A stretch of 64,000 nucleotides of DNA, taken from the NCBI GenBank assembly GCA_000403275.2, contig KE159599.1, forward strand, positions 521,391-585,390, given 5' to 3'. The stretch comes from Lachnospiraceae bacterium 28-4 (GTDB lineage Bacteria > Bacillota > Clostridia > Lachnospirales > Lachnospiraceae). A program made the translations under genes and the position numbers. Positions 8,160 to 17,987 of the stretch are shown here, piece by piece. The notes beneath the pieces were generated by a model. That model saw only the letters and a list, made by a program, of their open reading frames with translations, was not told the origin of the DNA and did not search any database. Within the stretch, counting starts at the first letter, position 1, and each line of letters opens with the position of its first letter.

Positions 8160-9947
8160 TTATTGGTTAGTTGCCGTCTGCTTTTTCATTTCCTCCGCCC
8201 CGACTACAATCCTGCTCATCGTTTCTCCGTTCCCGTCGTTCTTTATCGTGAGTCCAAAGCCTTCGCCATAAATAATGCGTATTCTCCTGTTCACGTTGCG
8301 AATGCCCAGGCTCGCCGAACCCAGTTCTCCCGGTTCATAGCCGTCTGACAGCAATGCCTTTATTTTCTCCTCATCCTCTTCCGACACCGTGCCTGTATTG
8401 CGTACTTCTATTACCAGCCTGTCCTCCTCCCTGCATATGCGGACAGCAATCCTTCCCTCCGCCTGTCCGTTGATGCCGTGTTCCACCGCATTTTCTATAA
8501 TAGGCTGTATAATCAGCCGGGGCACTTTCATCTGAAACAGGCTTTCATCCACATCCTTTTCCACCTTCAGCCGTTCCCCCAGCCTCTGGGATATGATAAA
8601 CAGATAAGCCTCCACATACGACATTTCTTCCTCCAGCGTGACGAACCTCCTATGTCTCCTGTCCATGGTCGCCTCCAGCATCACCGACAGGTTTTCGATC
8701 ATCCGGCTCACCTTATAGTTTTCATTGATCCTCGCTTCCCAGTTAATGATCTCCAGGGCATTGTTCAGAAAATGCGGGTTGATCTGCGCCTGAAGCGCCA
8801 TGATCCTCGCATCCTTCAGCGCCAGTTCCTCCGTATAAATCTTATCGATCTGATATTGCAGCCGGGCGGACATTTGATTAAACGCCTCCTCCAGATATTC
8901 AAACTCCTGACTGTTCGCATCCCTTTCTATCTGATAGCCGAAGTTCCCCTCCTCCAGCATATGGTATGCCCGAACCAGGCTCCCGATCGGCCTGGTCACC
9001 TTCCTGCTGAAAAAATGAAACACGATAATGACCAGAGGAACCATAAAAAGAATAAGAATCACGGATATATATTTTACCGCATAAGTTTCATCAATGACCG
9101 CCTGCCTGTCCAAAGCTATAATATAACCGATATAATGCCGCTCCGGCTTCCTCACCGCATAAGCAAAGTATTCCTTTCCCCTTTTAACCAGACGGCATTC
9201 CCGGTTGTTCTCTTTCAGCAATTCCGCCCCTATCCCCGGCGTTCCGGCGAAAACGCCGCCGTTGTCTTCCGTTAAAAAAACACCGTCCACATAAACAGCG
9301 CTCCCCATATACCCCCAGGAACTGTCCAGACTTCCGAACACCACATCTTTATTCAGTTCCATAGTCAGCACGGCATAAGGATGGTACGACGGCGTCATCA
9401 AATTACGGACAAGATACACCCCGCCCTCTATCTCCACGACCGCCACATCCGTATCCAGTTCCGGATAAATCTCCAACACCTTCGGCATTACCTTATCTTC
9501 AAACCGCCGGCTCGCCTGATAGACCGCATTGCTGGTGCTTCCCCTGTAAGCGGCAAAAAACTGCTCCTCCGGATCATCGGTAAAAAACAAAGACGTATAC
9601 AAAAAACTGTCATTATAACAATAATGCTGCTCCAGAAAAAGATGAACCGTCTTCTGCAAAGCCAGCCTGTCCCCGTTCTCCATATACTCCCCATAACATT
9701 CCTTGATCGTAGGCAGATAAGAAGCATTCCTGGAAGCCTCCACCGCGGCATCCATCCGCATCTCGCAGATCCTGACCGCATTATCCACGGAAGTAACGAT
9801 CGTGCGCTCCGTCTGCGAATTAATCTTCCCCGCCGCCACATAAAGCATAACATAAGCAATCACCGCCAGCGGCAGCAGCCAGCAAAGAACAAGCAACGTA
9901 ACCATCCCCCACTTCAAAGGAGCCTTCCTATCCCTGCACTCTCCCAT
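8160..9947 (-). CDS. YesM-type membrane sensor histidine kinase
   Basis: A 595-residue kinase. TM1 is near residues 14-36, an extracellular sensor region follows to about 290, TM2 is near 292-315 (VILILFMVPLVIIVFHFF), then HAMP (residues 316-370). The phosphoacceptor is His392 in INPHFLNN, the signature of the YesM/LytS family, and the C-terminal ATPase has IIQPIIENAVEHG and SLGIRNVNRR. It pairs with the YesN regulator at 3983-4798, which sits at the other end of the same operon, bracketing the transporter genes. GGGGG lies 5 bases before the ATG. Confidence 0.93.
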   Translation of the reverse strand: MGECRDRKAPLKWGMVTLLVLCWLLPLAVIAYVMLYVAAGKINSQTERTIVTSVDNAVRICEMRMDAAVEASRNASYLPTIKECYGEYMENGDRLALQKTVHLFLEQHYCYNDSFLYTSLFFTDDPEEQFFAAYRGSTSNAVYQASRRFEDKVMPKVLEIYPELDTDVAVVEIEGGVYLVRNLMTPSYHPYAVLTMELNKDVVFGSLDSSWGYMGSAVYVDGVFLTEDNGGVFAGTPGIGAELLKENNRECRLVKRGKEYFAYAVRKPERHYIGYIIALDRQAVIDETYAVKYISVILILFMVPLVIIVFHFFSRKVTRPIGSLVRAYHMLEEGNFGYQIERDANSQEFEYLEEAFNQMSARLQYQIDKIYTEELALKDARIMALQAQINPHFLNNALEIINWEARINENYKVSRMIENLSVMLEATMDRRHRRFVTLEEEMSYVEAYLFIISQRLGERLKVEKDVDESLFQMKVPRLIIQPIIENAVEHGINGQAEGRIAVRICREEDRLVIEVRNTGTVSEEDEEKIKALLSDGYEPGELGSASLGIRNVNRRIRIIYGEGFGLTIKNDGNGETMSRIVVGAEEMKKQTATNQ

Positions 9948-10005
9948 AACCTCCCCCTTTCATCCCTAATCCCCTGACAGGCTTTGTGAAATCGACAGCC
10001 TTGCC

Positions 10006-10100
10006 GAATATTCCGCCCATATCTTTCAGGAAAATCCAACTGGGCCTGGTGCAATGCCCGGCGCAGTTGGATTTTCCTGAAAGATATGGGCGGAATATTC
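10006..10100. repeat. 95-bp palindrome with 37-bp perfect arms (family E)
   Basis: Arms 10006-10042 and 10064-10100 are perfectly complementary, with a 21-base centre that can pair further (GGGC/GCCC). An outer TGTGAAAT/ATTTCACA pair (9985-9992, 10113-10120) reaches the phosphomutase stop codon. It lies between the phosphomutase and the kinase gene on the minus strand. The same design, with five paired substitutions in the arms, recurs at 38099-38247. It may terminate or process the transcript; there is no T-tract. Confidence 0.85.
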
Positions 10101-10115
10101 TCTCAACCCCCTATT

Positions 10116-11528
10116 TCACAATCCTAAAAATTCTTCATAAATACCGCATACCTGTTTCGCCATCTCAGGTTCCGGCATCTCGCAGAATACGCGGATCAAC
10201 GGCTCCGTTCCCGAAAATCTTCCGATCACCCATCCGCCATTTTTAAAGTATACCTTGCTGCCGTCCAAATAGGAAACCCGGTCGATCTCGAAGGGAAGCT
10301 CCGGTATTTTCTTCTCCACCATCAAAAGTTTATGCATTGCGTCTTTCTTTTCCTGGTTAAATTTATAATCCCTTTCTTCCATAAAGATAGAACCGCATTC
10401 CTCTTCGATCTCCTTATAAATCTCCGACAGTTTTTTCCCTGTCACTGCGATCATTTCCACCAAAAGCGCCGCCGCATAAATGCCGTCTTTGCCGTTAATG
10501 TGGCCGCGTACCGTAAGGCCGCCCGAAGACTCGCCGCCGATAGTCGCATCCACCTCGTTCATCTTCGCGGAAATATGCTTAAATCCTACCGGCACTTCAT
10601 AGCATTTCTGCCCGAACCGCTCCGCCACTTTGTCCAGCATATGGGTCGTGGCAATATTTCTTACTACCGGACCTTCCCATCCCTTATATTTTACCAGATA
10701 GTAATAAAGCAGCACGAGGATATCATTGGGATGCAGAAAACGCCCGGTGTCGTCGATAACGCCGATCCGGTCCGCATCCCCGTCCGTAGCGATGCCGATA
10801 TCCGCCCGGTAATCGATCACCGCATTCTGGAGGGGCCTGAGCGTTACCGCATTGGGCGCGGGCAGTTTGCCGCCAAAAAGCGTGTCGTGCCTGTCATGGA
10901 TGACCGTCAGTTCACATCTGGCCGTATGGAGGATCGTCGCCAGTGAAGTCTCGCTTACCCCATATAAGGGATCCAGCACTACCCGCAGCCCCTTTGTACG
11001 GATCGCATCCATATTCACTGCCGATATAATATTATCCAAATACTCGTTCAACGGGTATATTTCCTGAATCAGTCCGAGGGACAGCGCTTTTTCATATTCC
11101 ATCTCTCCGATCGGTTCCCCGTCCGCTTTCCTGATATACTCCTCAATATCTTTCGTCTGAACCTCATCCGCGTCCCTGCCTCCTGCCGTAAATACTTTAA
11201 TGCCGTTATAAACCGCAGGGTTATGGCTCGCCGTCACCATCATTCCATAGGGGAACTCATGCTTCATTACATAAAACATGATTAACGGAGTCGGTGACGA
11301 TTTGTTAATCAGATAAGCTTTCACTCCTTCCGCGGCGAATACTTCCCCCGCCCATTGCATAGCCTCTTTCGCCAGAAACCTCCGGTCATAGCCGATCACA
11401 ATTCCTTTATCCGCTTTTCCCTCCGCTTTCATCTTATCGCACAACGCTTTTGCCAATAACTGGATATTCGCCTTTGTAAACTCGTCTCCGATAATCGCGC
11501 GCCAGCCCCCCGTACCAAATTTAATCAT
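10116..11528 (-). CDS. Phosphohexomutase (phosphoglucomutase/phosphomannomutase family)
   Basis: About 470 residues of the alpha-D-phosphohexomutase superfamily. Visible motifs are KFGTGGWRAIIGDEF at the N-terminus, the phosphoserine loop TASHNPAVYNG, the metal-binding DGDADRIG, the sugar-binding GGESSGG and the phosphate-binding FSGTEPLIRVF near the C-terminus. It interconverts hexose-1-phosphate and hexose-6-phosphate. It overlaps the end of the GH94 phosphorylase gene by 8 bp (14 bp if the upstream ATG at 11534 is used), so the two are translationally coupled. It likely feeds the sugar-1-phosphate made by the phosphorylase into glycolysis or amino-sugar metabolism. Confidence 0.92.
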   Translation of the reverse strand: MIKFGTGGWRAIIGDEFTKANIQLLAKALCDKMKAEGKADKGIVIGYDRRFLAKEAMQWAGEVFAAEGVKAYLINKSSPTPLIMFYVMKHEFPYGMMVTASHNPAVYNGIKVFTAGGRDADEVQTKDIEEYIRKADGEPIGEMEYEKALSLGLIQEIYPLNEYLDNIISAVNMDAIRTKGLRVVLDPLYGVSETSLATILHTARCELTVIHDRHDTLFGGKLPAPNAVTLRPLQNAVIDYRADIGIATDGDADRIGVIDDTGRFLHPNDILVLLYYYLVKYKGWEGPVVRNIATTHMLDKVAERFGQKCYEVPVGFKHISAKMNEVDATIGGESSGGLTVRGHINGKDGIYAAALLVEMIAVTGKKLSEIYKEIEEECGSIFMEERDYKFNQEKKDAMHKLLMVEKKIPELPFEIDRVSYLDGSKVYFKNGGWVIGRFSGTEPLIRVFCEMPEPEMAKQVCGIYEEFLGL

Positions 11529-13932
11529 TTGCATTTCCTTCCTTTCCCATCACGACTCTTACCTGATGTACCGTTCCTTTTTCCATAAGAGGAATGCGTT
11601 CCACCTTCTTTCCGTCGAGATACCGCTCCTTTACGCCTTTCATTACGCCGTCGGGGTTGGACACTTCTATTTCATAAGTGACGCCCCTCCACCTCCTGAC
11701 CATAGAAAACCCGCTCCAGTCCGCAGGTACGCAAGGGTCTATTTCCAGCGTTTCAAACCCCGGACGCATACCGAGGATATATCTCGTTGCGGAAAAATAA
11801 GCCCATCCGCCGCTTCCGGTCATAAAAGGATGCCTCGCCCTTCCATGGGCCGAATGATCCTTTCCCATAATGAACTGACAGTATGAGTAGGGTTCCGCTT
11901 CTCTTATTTCTATTTTATCATTCTGCCAGTAAGGACACAAGGCATTATAAAATTTCATTGCGCGGTCTCCCCTGCCCAATTTGCATTCCGCCGCCCATGC
12001 CCAGGGATTGGGATGGGAAAATACCGCTCCGTTTTCCTTTACTCCCGGATAAACCCTCGTCACAAAACCGATGTCGTCGTCCGGCACGGTATAGGAGGGG
12101 GCATTCAGCATAATCCCCCATGGCGTATAAAGATATTCGTCCACGCTGTCCATGGCAAGACGGCCCTTTTCTTCATCCGCCGCGCCGGAAAGAACGGCCC
12201 AGGCATTGGATTCCAAATGGACTCTCCCCTCCCTGTCCTCTTTTGTCCCGATTTTCTTCCCGTTCCCCGTAATCCCGCGGATAAACCATCTTCCGTCCCA
12301 CAATTCCTCATTGCAGACATCTTTCACCCGGCTGGCGATCTCCCTGTATTTCTCCGCATCTCTTTTCCTGCCCAAATATTCCGCCAATTCTATAAAGTTT
12401 TCCAACGCCCAGTAATGCAGGAAAGAAACCATGGCGCTTTCCCCGCCGCCCAGGTTCAGGCAGTCGTTCCAATCCGCCCGCAGTCCTTTGCAGATTCCCG
12501 TTTCTCCTACCTGCTCCGCAGAAAAATCCAGAATCCGCATCATATGCTCATAAACCGTTCCTTCTCCTCCGTCCGCATAAGTCACCGTTTCATCCACAAA
12601 TTCCTTTTCCCCTGTCTCCTTGATATATTCCACAATGGAAGAAACCAGCCATAATGCATCGTCCGAACAGGCGTCCTTCAGCCCGTGTACGATACTTTCC
12701 CTATCCGGTTCCGGTACGACGGTGGGCGACCGGAAAGGCTTTTCCCCCTGTTCCGGGGCAAACCATTCCGGCTGGAACAGATGCAGCCCATATCCGTCGG
12801 AAACGAGTCCCCGCAGCAATTCTATAATGCGCTTCCTGCATTTTTCCGGATTGGAATGGGGAATCGTCATGGCATCCTGCGCCGTGTCCCGATAGCCCAG
12901 GCCGACCCTTCCGCCCACCTCGATAAAGGAGGCAAACCTTGAAAACATAACATTAATTTCCGACTGGTAAAGAGTCCATATGTTAATCAGCGTATTCATC
13001 CCTTCGTTCGGCGTCCTTATTTGTAAGTTTTGCAGTTTTTTATCCCAAAACTTTCTCAAATCCTCATATACCCGATCCACCGCTTCCCAGCTGCCGTATC
13101 TCTGCCTCGCCTTCCTTCCCTCTTCCCGGTTCCCTTCCCCGAGGATAAACAGAATTCTTATCTCCTCCCCCGGTTCCAGCCGGATATTCTTCTGCAAGGA
13201 GCCGCAATGATTGCCCCCAAGTTCATGAGAACCGCCGCATTGCCCCAGTTCCACGGCCGCCGGACGATCCTCCGACCGGTAACTGCCGATAAACTTATCC
13301 CGCAGACAGTCAAACCCGTCCGGTTCCGCAGTGGAAGTAAAATACTGGCAGCCGAACTCCTCATAAAACAAATCATACTCGATCACCCCGTCCTCATAAG
13401 AAGAACCGGAACAATAAAGGCTCATCTGAAAATTCTGGTTATCGATGGCAATATGGTGAAAGGAAAATTCACAATAAGTAAACAGGCTCAAATCCCTGGG
13501 CTTCGTATCCTCATTTTTCACCACTACATCCCAAAGTTCCGCCTTATCGCCCAATGGCACTGATAAAGTCTGTTTCGCCCGTATTTTATTATAATTACAC
13601 TCATAGACAGAATAAGAAAGCCCATGGCGGCAGATATACTCTGCTTCCTCCAAAGGCTTTCCTACCGGCTGCCAGGAAATGCTCCAATAATCCCCGTCTT
13701 CATTATCCCTGAGATACACATAGTGGCCCGGTCTGTCCATCGGGACGCTGTTTCCCCGGAACCTGGTGATCCTATGGTATTCCGGCGTCTTATAAAACAT
13801 ATATCCCCCGGCCGTGTGGTTTACTACCACACACACATCCTCCACACCCAGATAATTCGTCCAGGACACGGGCAGATCCACCCTGTCGATCACATATTCC
13901 CTCTTTCCATTATCAAAATAACCGTATTTCAT
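11521..13932 (-). CDS. GH94 disaccharide phosphorylase, most like N,N'-diacetylchitobiose phosphorylase
   Basis: An 803-residue cytosolic inverting phosphorylase. The N-terminal beta-sandwich (MKYGYFDNGKREYVI, then NYLGVED) and the (alpha/alpha)6 barrel are complete. The proposed general acid is Asp490 in GLRADWNDCLNLGGGES. LGYRDTAQDAM and SHPNPWAWAAECKLGRGDR are also family segments. From memory, the wording around the catalytic Asp is closer to chitobiose phosphorylase than to cellobiose phosphorylase, but cellobiose or another beta-glucoside cannot be excluded. The start is the ATG preceded by GGAGG at 7 bases, two codons after an earlier ATG with no usable spacing. A TATAAT lies at 13977-13982 without a good -35, as expected for an activated promoter. 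It is first in the operon. Confidence 0.85.
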   Translation of the reverse strand: MKYGYFDNGKREYVIDRVDLPVSWTNYLGVEDVCVVVNHTAGGYMFYKTPEYHRITRFRGNSVPMDRPGHYVYLRDNEDGDYWSISWQPVGKPLEEAEYICRHGLSYSVYECNYNKIRAKQTLSVPLGDKAELWDVVVKNEDTKPRDLSLFTYCEFSFHHIAIDNQNFQMSLYCSGSSYEDGVIEYDLFYEEFGCQYFTSTAEPDGFDCLRDKFIGSYRSEDRPAAVELGQCGGSHELGGNHCGSLQKNIRLEPGEEIRILFILGEGNREEGRKARQRYGSWEAVDRVYEDLRKFWDKKLQNLQIRTPNEGMNTLINIWTLYQSEINVMFSRFASFIEVGGRVGLGYRDTAQDAMTIPHSNPEKCRKRIIELLRGLVSDGYGLHLFQPEWFAPEQGEKPFRSPTVVPEPDRESIVHGLKDACSDDALWLVSSIVEYIKETGEKEFVDETVTYADGGEGTVYEHMMRILDFSAEQVGETGICKGLRADWNDCLNLGGGESAMVSFLHYWALENFIELAEYLGRKRDAEKYREIASRVKDVCNEELWDGRWFIRGITGNGKKIGTKEDREGRVHLESNAWAVLSGAADEEKGRLAMDSVDEYLYTPWGIMLNAPSYTVPDDDIGFVTRVYPGVKENGAVFSHPNPWAWAAECKLGRGDRAMKFYNALCPYWQNDKIEIREAEPYSYCQFIMGKDHSAHGRARHPFMTGSGGWAYFSATRYILGMRPGFETLEIDPCVPADWSGFSMVRRWRGVTYEIEVSNPDGVMKGVKERYLDGKKVERIPLMEKGTVHQVRVVMGKEGNAND

Positions 13933-14080
13933 CCTCATCCCTCCATACTGTCCGGCAAAAATTTTCTTTTTCTATTATTATAGCTTCCGCAAGCCCGTGG
14001 ATGGTATGGATAAGTATGTGAATATTTGTCTTTTCTTGGGAAACGCAAAGAAGGAGCGAACCACCACATGAAAATGATTC

Positions 14081-15130
14081 TCAGTGCAATAGTTCCCTAT
14101 AAATGCGCAGCACATTTCCGCTGCATATCTTTTCTATCTCTCCCTCTCTCAGCCCGCTCTTTTTCAATGCATCGGCCAGCCTTGGCATATAAGAAAAATC
14201 CGGTAATTCCCTGTGTCCTTCGATTCCGTCAAAATCGCTTCCAAGGCCGATACAATCAATGCCCCCCACATGGATCATATGCCGGACATGCCTTATAATG
14301 GCTTCCAGGCTTCCCGGATTTTCTTCTCCTTCCGGTACTTCCTCCAAAAAATCAGGGCAGAAATTAATCCCCATAACGCCCCCTCTTTCGCTCAATTTCC
14401 TTATCATGTCGTCGGTCATATTCCGTACCCAGGGATCAATGGCCCTCGCATTGGAATGGCTTGCTACAAAAGGTTTGTTCGTCATGCGCAGCACATCATA
14501 AAATCCGGCGTCCGACAGATGGGAAACATCGATCACCATCCCAAGCCGCTCCATCTCCGCCACGAATTCCCTTCCTTTTTCCGTCAGTCCCCGTTCCATA
14601 TCCGCCCTTCTGTGAAAAGGCACCATACCGGCCGACGGTTCGCCCTGCCCTTTTCCGGCGCTATGAACTCTTTCTTCCGCCATCTTCCGAATGTCCAGAG
14701 CCGGATAACCTATTTCATTCGGATAGTTCCATGTCAGCGTCATCATCCGCACCCCCAGCCGGTACAAATGCTCCAGGCGTTCCACCTTCCCTTCGCAGAC
14801 GCCCCCTTCTTCCACCGTCAGCAAAGCCGATATTTTTCCCTCCTTACGGTTCTTTTCGATATCTCCGTAACAGGAAACAGGCGCTATCCTGCCTCGATTG
14901 GCTTCCAATTCCTCATAGTAAAGATCCGCCATTCCCAGCACATCCTCCCATGGATTCTCCGTCTTTCCCAAATCGACGTACAGGGCAAAATTCTGCACCA
15001 GGGAATCTCCGGCTTCCAGCTTCCGCAGATCCACATGCCCTCCATTCTCCGCCAGTCCCTCTCTGCTCCCCGCCTTCCTCTTTTGGTATAGGCCGGAAAT
15101 CGTATCGCAATGCATGTCTGCTATCTTCAT
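14081..15130 (-). CDS. Membrane-dipeptidase-type peptidase (family M19)
   Basis: A 349-residue metallopeptidase. MKIADMHCDT at the N-terminus supplies the His-x-Asp zinc ligands. Later motifs are VEEGG (bridging Glu), VIDVSHLSD, FVASHSNARAI and IGLGSDFDG, all typical of renal-dipeptidase-like enzymes that split dipeptides, including those with D-residues. There is no signal peptide, so it should act in the cytosol. The ATG at 15130 follows AAGGAG by 7 bases and is preferred to the ATG 12 codons upstream. It stands alone. Confidence 0.92.
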   Translation of the reverse strand: MKIADMHCDTISGLYQKRKAGSREGLAENGGHVDLRKLEAGDSLVQNFALYVDLGKTENPWEDVLGMADLYYEELEANRGRIAPVSCYGDIEKNRKEGKISALLTVEEGGVCEGKVERLEHLYRLGVRMMTLTWNYPNEIGYPALDIRKMAEERVHSAGKGQGEPSAGMVPFHRRADMERGLTEKGREFVAEMERLGMVIDVSHLSDAGFYDVLRMTNKPFVASHSNARAIDPWVRNMTDDMIRKLSERGGVMGINFCPDFLEEVPEGEENPGSLEAIIRHVRHMIHVGGIDCIGLGSDFDGIEGHRELPDFSYMPRLADALKKSGLREGEIEKICSGNVLRIYRELLH

Positions 15131-15457
15131 GGTGTTTGGCTCCTTTCCGCTTTTTATATGAATCATTGTTAAATGCCATACTGATATTGTCTTGTTTGGG
15201 ATTCCCCAAATAAAGATTGAAAATATTTCTGTTCTGATTTCGTTCGGTTAAAATGAGATCATTACTATTATACAATACAATGCCAGTATTTAAGTAGAAA
15301 ATCTGACTGCAGCGGGAAGTTCATCATATTGTACCTCTTTCCATTCTCATTGTAAGAAAATAAAGTTATGAGTAATCCATACTTCCGCTAAAGTTAATTA
15401 CGCCGCCTTTCGATTCGACCTGCTCCACTTTACTATTATCAATTCTATACCCTCCGC
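15131..15457. other. Gene-free stretch between the dipeptidase gene and the ABC-permease operon
   Basis: No credible gene or RNA seen. On the minus strand a TATAAT at 15267-15272 could be the -10 of the dipeptidase promoter, but the matching -35 is poor. No terminator is evident downstream of the permease at 15458. Confidence 0.5.
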
Positions 15458-16237
15458 TTACCAACCTTTTTTGGCTATTGCCTTTTTACCCTTTTTTGCT
15501 TTTTTAACTGGTACATTTCCTTTTGCAGTAAATACAAAAACAGCAGAAATCATCAATGCCGCAATCATACTAAACAAACAAGTTGATACATTCCAATGTA
15601 CAGCAGAATCATAACTTCGGTAACTGATTAAACCCAAACTTGCAGTAACGGGATAAATATTGGCTAACGCAGCATTTCCAGAGGCAAACATACCGCCATA
15701 ACCATAAACAAAAGCAATAATTGTTCCGATCATATGTCCGTTTGGTATACGGGCGGCGAATGCAATAACAGGCATGACACCAATATACAAAAACAGGCAG
15801 TTAAAAACAATCTGAATAAATGTCTGCAATATTGATGTTACAGAAATTCCCGGAAATCCTATCATCAAATCAGCGATTACCGTAAATGCCGCACTTACCA
15901 GCCCAAAAAGCAAAGAAAGCAATGCACATACAAGCAGCTTCCCCCACAACAAACTGCTATATGAAACGGGTATCGTCAAAATGCTTTTCAGCGTATCATC
16001 TTTTGCTTCCCTTTCTATAATATATCCGGCAATCAAAACAATACACATGGGAAAAATCATGGTAACATTGTTTTTGATCACCTGTTCCGTAAAGAAAGAA
16101 AATGTCCAGACTGTTCCGTCCAATGCGGTTGTGGAAAAAAGCGTCAACAGGACGGAAAGCAGCATCAGAAAAACACCTGCCCATATCATATGATACCGCT
16201 TTAATTTCCATATTTCGGTCTTAACCATGCGAAACAT
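15458..16237 (-). CDS. ABC-2 type permease, lantibiotic-immunity type (second permease)
   Basis: A 259-residue protein with six hydrophobic segments, starting MFRMVKTEIWKLKRYHMIWAG, and an extremely basic C-terminus (VKKAKKGKKAIAKK). It resembles the E/G subunits of lantibiotic-immunity and bacitracin-type exporters. The start is the ATG two bases after the upstream stop, with AGGAG 9 bases away; an earlier ATG lies inside the previous gene. With the genes at 16239 and 17020 it forms a three-gene transporter. Codons are more AT-rich than in neighbouring metabolic genes, which suggests acquisition. Confidence 0.85.
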   Translation of the reverse strand: MFRMVKTEIWKLKRYHMIWAGVFLMLLSVLLTLFSTTALDGTVWTFSFFTEQVIKNNVTMIFPMCIVLIAGYIIEREAKDDTLKSILTIPVSYSSLLWGKLLVCALLSLLFGLVSAAFTVIADLMIGFPGISVTSILQTFIQIVFNCLFLYIGVMPVIAFAARIPNGHMIGTIIAFVYGYGGMFASGNAALANIYPVTASLGLISYRSYDSAVHWNVSTCLFSMIAALMISAVFVFTAKGNVPVKKAKKGKKAIAKKGW

Positions 16238-16238
16238 A

Positions 16239-17036
16239 TCATTCATCTCCTCTCTTTTTATACATATAATCAATCACCATTACTGAAAGCAAAGCGATAA
16301 CGGCTAAAATAATGATTGTCTGAAATGTAGTCGGAATTAAATATTCCAGCATTCCCACGCCGTCCATAGCGCCATGTGCGGTTAAATTTCCTGCGCTCCA
16401 TAGGGTTGTAAGCGGAATAGGCATCAGCCAGCACATCACTTTGGGCAGTGCGCCAAAAGATGATTCGGCTGTCAAACTTAGGACACTGTAAAAAACACAT
16501 AATAAAACAGAAAATACATAGTTCTTGCTAAAGAACACTACGAGAACGACTAACGGCAGCGTCCCGGCGGTAATAAAAATCCCCATTTCCAGCGCAAAAA
16601 ATAATCTGTAAACAATGCTGTTTACTTCTGCAATCATCCCGCCGCACAGGATTGATATAAATGCCGATGTCAGACTAAAAATACTTCCAAAAAAGAACAA
16701 GACAATTATTTTTGCCAAAATCATCTGTGTGCTTGTGACAGGGATTGTACGCAGGTTTTTAAATGTATCATTATCCCGTTCCATAAAAAAGAGCATGGCC
16801 GCCATCACCCCGATCACGCATGGCAAAAGAAGTTCTATCCCATATCCCATAACAAACTGAAAATAATCATTAAAAATATCTATTTTGCTGTCATATTGTC
16901 CTACTGCCTGGGGCATAGTCATCAATGCTGTCAGCGGCACGGGAAATAAAAATGCCGAAAGAATAACCATCCATATAAATTTTTTTCGCTTCAATTTCGA
17001 AAACTCACAAATAACAAGTTTAAGCAATCCCTTCAC
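16239..17036 (-). CDS. ABC-2 type permease, lantibiotic-immunity type (first permease)
   Basis: A 265-residue six-helix membrane protein, beginning KGLLKLVICEFSKLKRKKFIW, a common opening of LanE/CprB-like permeases. Its coding sequence overlaps the ATPase gene by 17 bp. The first in-frame start is GTG at 17036, hard against AGGGGG. A TTG three codons later (17027) has better spacing from GGGGG, so the exact start is open. It ends two bases before the next permease start. It would form a heteromeric exporter or immunity pump with its neighbours. Confidence 0.85.
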   Translation of the reverse strand: MKGLLKLVICEFSKLKRKKFIWMVILSAFLFPVPLTALMTMPQAVGQYDSKIDIFNDYFQFVMGYGIELLLPCVIGVMAAMLFFMERDNDTFKNLRTIPVTSTQMILAKIIVLFFFGSIFSLTSAFISILCGGMIAEVNSIVYRLFFALEMGIFITAGTLPLVVLVVFFSKNYVFSVLLCVFYSVLSLTAESSFGALPKVMCWLMPIPLTTLWSAGNLTAHGAMDGVGMLEYLIPTTFQTIIILAVIALLSVMVIDYMYKKRGDE

Positions 17037-17943
17037 CCCCTGTTACACGTTTGAAGTAATCTTCAAGGCTTTCTTCACAAGTATGGGCTTCCGATACTTC
17101 CAAGCCATTTTCTACAAAAGCAGTAACAATTTTTCCTATTGGTAAATCAAGATTATGCACCTGTATATTATGGTCATCCTGTATGGTAAACTGGCTTTCA
17201 TAGAAGATACACTCTAAAATTCTTGCCGCCTGTGCCGTATCAGAAACAACAAATCGGATATGTTTGCTGCTCTTTGCTTCCAGCTGCGCAAGACTTTCTT
17301 CTTCCAGCAATGCACCGTGGTCAATAATGCCTATATCATCAGCCAATAATGCAATTTCAGAAAGGATATGGCTGGAAATCAAAATTGTTTTTCCACGCTC
17401 ATTGCAGAGGCCACGGATAAAGGAACGGACTTCTGCGATTCCAATCGGGTCAAGACCGTTAATCGGTTCGTCCAGAATCAAAAGTTCCGGATCATGCATA
17501 ATGGCAAGGGCAATCGCCAGCCGCTGTTTCATGCCAAGTGAATATTGGGAAAACAGCTTCTTATCTTTGTAAGGCAGGCCAACCAAATCAAGTGCGTTTT
17601 TAATTGCGCCTCGGTTCGGCACACCCCGCAGGGCAGCAAAAATGCGCAGGTTTTCCGTAGCGGTAAGATTAGGATAAAATCCGGGGGATTCAATCAGGCT
17701 GCCAATACGGGGCAGCAGCTTCTTTTCACTTGCCGCCAAAGGCTTTCCCCAAATCGACACTTCCCCGGAAGTCGGTTGTGTAAGTCCAAGCAGCATTTTC
17801 ATTGTCGTCGTTTTTCCGGCTCCATTTCTGCCAAGCAGACCATAGATACGCCCTTTCCGAACATGGATATTCAGATTAGCAACACTTTTCTGTGTTCCAT
17901 ATTGTTTTGTAAGATTTTTTGTTTCAATTACATATTTGCTCAT
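17020..17943 (-). CDS. ABC transporter ATP-binding protein, lantibiotic/bacitracin resistance type
   Basis: A 307-residue ATPase: Walker A GRNGAGKTT near residue 38, Q-loop GSLIESPGF, signature YSLGMKQRL, Walker B LLILDEPINGLDP and an H-loop in ISSHILSEI. The C-terminal ~90 residues are the extension seen in BcrA/CprA/NisF-like ATPases. The ATG follows GGGAGG by 7 bases. The promoter region at 17988-18044 carries four 11-bp direct repeats, a likely binding site for the response regulator encoded next door. The role is export of, or protection from, cationic peptide antibiotics (inference from family and context). Confidence 0.93.
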   Translation of the reverse strand: MSKYVIETKNLTKQYGTQKSVANLNIHVRKGRIYGLLGRNGAGKTTTMKMLLGLTQPTSGEVSIWGKPLAASEKKLLPRIGSLIESPGFYPNLTATENLRIFAALRGVPNRGAIKNALDLVGLPYKDKKLFSQYSLGMKQRLAIALAIMHDPELLILDEPINGLDPIGIAEVRSFIRGLCNERGKTILISSHILSEIALLADDIGIIDHGALLEEESLAQLEAKSSKHIRFVVSDTAQAARILECIFYESQFTIQDDHNIQVHNLDLPIGKIVTAFVENGLEVSEAHTCEESLEDYFKRVTGGEGIA

Positions 17944-17987
17944 TACGGAACCTCCCTTTTATGGAATAAAAGTTTTTCATGTCTGCT

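Noticed and set aside
14913-15275. 120-residue minus-strand frame overlapping the dipeptidase start
   Set aside because: It overlaps the N-terminal coding region of the dipeptidase in another frame, and has no ribosome site.
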